Shown: positions 12,430 through 15,061 of the stretch, in pieces
How positions within the stretch are numbered: the stretch's first letter is position 1
Layout of the letters: every line of letters starts with the position of its first letter
Source: Bacteroidota bacterium
GTDB lineage: Bacteria; Bacteroidota; Bacteroidia; Chitinophagales; Chitinophagaceae
Length of the DNA stretch: 15,061 bases
Reading direction: 5' to 3'
Assembly: GCA_023423285.1 (NCBI GenBank)
Contig: JAFAFV010000145.1
Coordinates: forward strand, 1-15,061
Notes under the pieces: generated by a model
The model's input: the letters and a program-made list of their open reading frames with translations, nothing else
Told to the model about the DNA's origin: nothing
Databases searched by the model: none
Translations under genes and position numbers: made by a program

Positions 12430-14658
12430 ATGCAAAAATTGTTTTGGTTGTTGCTGGCTTTGGTGGTGCAGCAGGCAGGGGCGCAATATAAGAAGGCGCC
12501 GGTTAACTTAGCTACAGAATGGGGTATAAAGGTAAACCCGAAAAACGCCTGGCAGGAGTATCCCCGGCCGCAAATGGTACGTAGCCAGTGGCAAAATCTG
12601 AATGGACTGTGGAACTATGCCATTAGCAAAAAAGGAGCAGCGCAGCCTTCTGCGTTTAACGGTAAAATATTAGTGCCGTACCCCATAGAATCATCTTTAT
12701 CAGGTGTTGGCAAATCATTATTACCCGATCAGGAACTTTGGTACCAGACCAAATTTTCAATTCCCAGGGGTTGGAATGGGAATGACATCATACTTCGCTT
12801 TGATGCTGTAGATTGGAAGACTATAGTGTGGATAAACGGCCAAAAAGCGGGCGAGCACAAAGGTGGATCTGACCCATTTTCATTTAATATTACCCCTTAT
12901 CTAAAAACTTCAGGCAATAACGAACTGGTTGTTTCGGTTTGGGATCCTACAGATACCGACTATCAGGCGCGTGGAAAACAGGTATTGGATCCCAAAGGAA
13001 TCTGGTACACGGCAGTTTCGGGTATCTGGCAAACGGTGTGGCTGGAACCCGTAGCTAAAACAGCCATCACTACTTTTAACCCTGTTGCCGATATAGATAA
13101 CAACCGCGTTAATTTCAATATTGCAGGCCAGGGGGATATCAGTAAAACTGTTGTAAACTTAAACATATCTCATAAGGGAAAAAGTGTAAAAGAAATTACG
13201 GTTCCTTATCACCACACTATCAGCGTTGATATACCTAACCCCAGATTATGGGAACCAGGAAGCCCGGAGATATATGATACTGAAGTGAATTTATTACGCG
13301 ATGGAAAAGTGCTGGATGCTTTCAAAACTTACTTCGCCATGCGCAAAGTGAATCTTGTAAAAGATGCTGATGGTTATGTACGCTTAGGATTGAATAACAA
13401 ACCCATCTTTCATTACGGCACGCTTGACCAGGGATGGTGGCCTGACGGTTTACTTACCCCGCCATCCGATGCGGCCATGCTGTATGATATGGTAAAGTTG
13501 AAGGAAATGGGTTTTAATACCATTCGTAAACATATAAAAGTAGAACCTGCAAGATTTTACTTTCATGCAGACACTATGGGCATTTTATTATGGCAGGATA
13601 TGCCTTCAGGATTTAAATGGCCTAACCATCCTTCGCATGTAGATGCTTATGCAACTGAAGACTGGGTACGCCCGGTTGAGTCTGCCAGGCAGTTTGAAGC
13701 AGAATGGAAATCCATCATTGATCATCTTCGTTTCTTTTCCAGCATCGTTATGTGGGTGCCACTGAATGAGGGATGGGGGCAGTATGATACGAAACGCTTA
13801 AACGACTGGACTAAAAATTATGATTCCACCCGGTTGGTGAACACGCCCAGCGGCTGGACAGACCGCGGTGTAGGTGATGTTCTGGACGCACACCAGTATC
13901 CAGGCCCCGGAATGTACGATCTTTCGCAAAGTAAAGGCAGATCGCTGGTACTAGGCGAGTTTGGCGGGCTTGGGTTGGTTATAAAAAATCATATTTGGAA
14001 CCCGAATAAAAGAAACTGGGGTTACAAAACCTATACGGAAGATGCTATACTCATTCGTGAGTATACGGAATTGATGCACAATATGCATCTCATGATTCCG
14101 CGCGGACTGGCTGCAGCTATTTATACGCAAACTACAGATGTGGAAGGTGAAGTAAATGGCCTGATGACCTACGACCGTAAAGTGATCAAAATTCCGGTAA
14201 AGTTGTTGAAGCAATTACACGAGCCGCTTTACACTAAGCCGGCAGGGAAGATCACTTATATCAATCAAAAGTCAGAGAGCGACAGGCCAACTTTCAGCTA
14301 CAATGCCGCCGCAACAAATAATTGGATGACTCTTACGGGCAGCACAGCCTTCTATAAAACCAAAATTCCGGTAAAGGTTGAAAAAGGTCAAAACATGTAT
14401 GCTTACCAGAATATCAATCTCACAAACATTCCGAAGGGGCTGGGGATAAAATTATATGCCTCCGGAGATGCGCGGATATATATCAATGGCAATATGGTGT
14501 GGAAAGAAGATCAGGTGCGAATAAAAAGGCATTATGATGATATCAATTTATCGGATGGCATCAAATTTCTAAAAACCGGTACCAACCGTATAGCTGTGGA
14601 AACTATTAATGCCTCGCAGGATGTGAATTTCGATTTTAGTTTGTATCGGTTGGATTAG
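12430..14658 (+). CDS. Secreted glycoside hydrolase family 2 protein (beta-galactosidase/beta-glucuronidase type)
   Basis: A 742-residue GH2 enzyme with a signal peptide (1-19, ending QQAGAQ). Domains in order: jelly-roll sugar-binding domain (about 35-205; EYPRPQMVRSQWQNLNGLWN, WYQTKFSIP, VWINGQKAGEHKGG), immunoglobulin-like domain (about 206-310), TIM barrel (about 320-605), and a further beta-sandwich-like C-terminal region (about 630-742; LYASGDARIYINGNMVWK). The catalytic acid/base is expected at E447 in PLNEGWGQYD and the nucleophile at E510 in LGEFGGLG. These are retaining exo-acting enzymes. GH2 covers galactosidases, glucuronidases, mannosidases and others, so the substrate is open. 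ATG 12430 gives a clean signal peptide; the frame opens earlier at 12373, which would put 19 extra residues before it. Flanking sulfatases suggest it works on a sulfated glycan after desulfation. Confidence 0.9.
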   Translation: MQKLFWLLLALVVQQAGAQYKKAPVNLATEWGIKVNPKNAWQEYPRPQMVRSQWQNLNGLWNYAISKKGAAQPSAFNGKILVPYPIESSLSGVGKSLLPDQELWYQTKFSIPRGWNGNDIILRFDAVDWKTIVWINGQKAGEHKGGSDPFSFNITPYLKTSGNNELVVSVWDPTDTDYQARGKQVLDPKGIWYTAVSGIWQTVWLEPVAKTAITTFNPVADIDNNRVNFNIAGQGDISKTVVNLNISHKGKSVKEITVPYHHTISVDIPNPRLWEPGSPEIYDTEVNLLRDGKVLDAFKTYFAMRKVNLVKDADGYVRLGLNNKPIFHYGTLDQGWWPDGLLTPPSDAAMLYDMVKLKEMGFNTIRKHIKVEPARFYFHADTMGILLWQDMPSGFKWPNHPSHVDAYATEDWVRPVESARQFEAEWKSIIDHLRFFSSIVMWVPLNEGWGQYDTKRLNDWTKNYDSTRLVNTPSGWTDRGVGDVLDAHQYPGPGMYDLSQSKGRSLVLGEFGGLGLVIKNHIWNPNKRNWGYKTYTEDAILIREYTELMHNMHLMIPRGLAAAIYTQTTDVEGEVNGLMTYDRKVIKIPVKLLKQLHEPLYTKPAGKITYINQKSESDRPTFSYNAAATNNWMTLTGSTAFYKTKIPVKVEKGQNMYAYQNINLTNIPKGLGIKLYASGDARIYINGNMVWKEDQVRIKRHYDDINLSDGIKFLKTGTNRIAVETINASQDVNFDFSLYRLD

Positions 14659-14684
14659 GTTTTTATCAGGTTAACAGACTTTTG

Positions 14685-14776
14685 TACATGAGGCAACTTC
14701 ATTGCGTCGCACACTTCAACTGCAACTCAAATGTCATCATGTTAGACGAATCTGCCTGGGCGGAGGAGTGAAAAAT
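14685..14776. repeat. Possible dispersed intergenic repeat remnant
   Basis: This stretch between the GH2 gene and the next sulfatase looks unlike the AT-rich leaders elsewhere. It contains GCGTCGCACACTTCAACTGC (14704-14723) followed by TGTCATCATG (14731-14740) and TCTGCCTGGGCGGAGGAGTG (14751-14770). It resembles the degenerate intergenic repeats often seen in Bacteroidota genomes with a GTCATCCTGAG-like core. There is no second copy in the window, so the call rests on resemblance recalled from other genomes. Confidence 0.25.
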
Positions 14777-14873
14777 CTTATATTAATTGGGAAATTTCTT
14801 AAGTTTATTTTTTCAGTCTTATTCCAGCCTGCCGACTAACATAGAAATGACGTCGCTTTTTAAAAAAGAATTA

Positions 14874-15061
14874 ATGAAACTAAAACATTTACTCCTATTT
14901 TTTTTTATATTATTGTTTGCAATAAGTGTTCATGCACAAACCAAACAAGCGTTACGTCCCAACATCATTATCATTCTTGCTGATGATATGGGTTACTCGG
15001 ATTTAGGTTGCTACGGGGGCGAAATTCAAACACCAAATATCGACAGGCTGGCAAATAATGG
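14874..15061 (+). CDS. Sulfatase, arylsulfatase-type (partial, C-terminus off the right edge)
   Basis: Only the first 62 codons are present. Residues 1-21 (MKLKHLLLFFFILLFAISVH plus A) are a signal peptide. The mature part begins with RPNIIIILADDMGYSDLGCY (28-47), the standard N-terminal motif of type I sulfatases. D37 and D38 are the first metal ligands. It continues GGEIQTPNIDRLANN, typical of the arylsulfatase A-like branch rather than the iduronate-2-sulfatase-like one. The formylglycine motif lies beyond the window. An in-frame ATG at 14847 would add nine residues (MTSLFKKEL) before this start; ATG 14874 gives the more usual signal peptide. It lies 215 bases after the GH2 gene and probably belongs to the same glycan-degradation cluster, with a separate promoter possible. 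Confidence 0.88.
   Translation, partial: MKLKHLLLFFFILLFAISVHAQTKQALRPNIIIILADDMGYSDLGCYGGEIQTPNIDRLANN

Noticed and set aside
1..15061. CRISPR arrays, tRNA/rRNA genes, insertion sequences, phage genes or defence systems
   Set aside because: No regularly spaced repeats, no tRNA-like cloverleaf or rRNA-like sequence, no transposase or integrase motifs, and all main genes match ordinary cellular families.

Overview
The window looks like chromosomal DNA of a Bacteroidota bacterium, most likely of the Chitinophagaceae type. The reasons are the moderate, AT-leaning composition, promoters of the TTTG / TAnnTTTG kind, start codons mostly without a Shine-Dalgarno sequence, and protein families typical of the phylum: a TonB receptor with a carboxypeptidase-like N-terminal domain, a DUF4136 lipoprotein, and sulfatases next to a GH2 glycosidase. 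The genus is inferred from general resemblance only.

Left end (1-1556, minus strand): a DsbA/FrnE-type oxidoreductase that runs off the window's left edge, then a complete radC-like gene. A 223-base gap (1557-1779) separates radC from the plus-strand genes and should carry divergent promoters.

Housekeeping block (1780-4626, plus): prs (PRPP synthetase), rplY/ctc (ribosomal protein L25), pth (peptidyl-tRNA hydrolase) and a FAHD1-like acylpyruvate hydrolase/oxaloacetate decarboxylase. The prs-ctc-pth order is the one known from Bacillus. A small intrinsic terminator lies between L25 and pth, and pth has its own promoter-like box almost touching its start codon.

Envelope/metal block (4662-8054): a full-consensus Bacteroidota promoter, a small secreted His/Cys-containing protein ending in RGPP, a TonB-dependent receptor with a His/Asp/Glu-rich segment, then an exported thioredoxin-fold protein with WCSWC. 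A hairpin with eight T lies between the small protein and the receptor. Metal uptake is the best guess for this block; the substrate is inferred.

Middle (8058-10834): a DUF4442 hotdog protein, an MBL/beta-CASP hydrolase ending at a strong terminator, and a DUF4136 lipoprotein with an unusually clear ribosome binding site and its own terminator.

Right end (10937-15061): a sulfated-glycan degradation cluster of an iduronate-2-sulfatase-like sulfatase, a GH2 glycosidase and the start of a second sulfatase that runs off the right edge. All three have export signals. No SusC/SusD pair is seen within the window.

No tRNA, rRNA, CRISPR array, insertion sequence, prophage gene or broken gene was found. 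No gene-free stretch exceeds 300 bases. I did not find a clearly undescribed system. The best leads are the small protein/receptor pair with its intervening hairpin and the sulfatase-GH2-sulfatase cluster.
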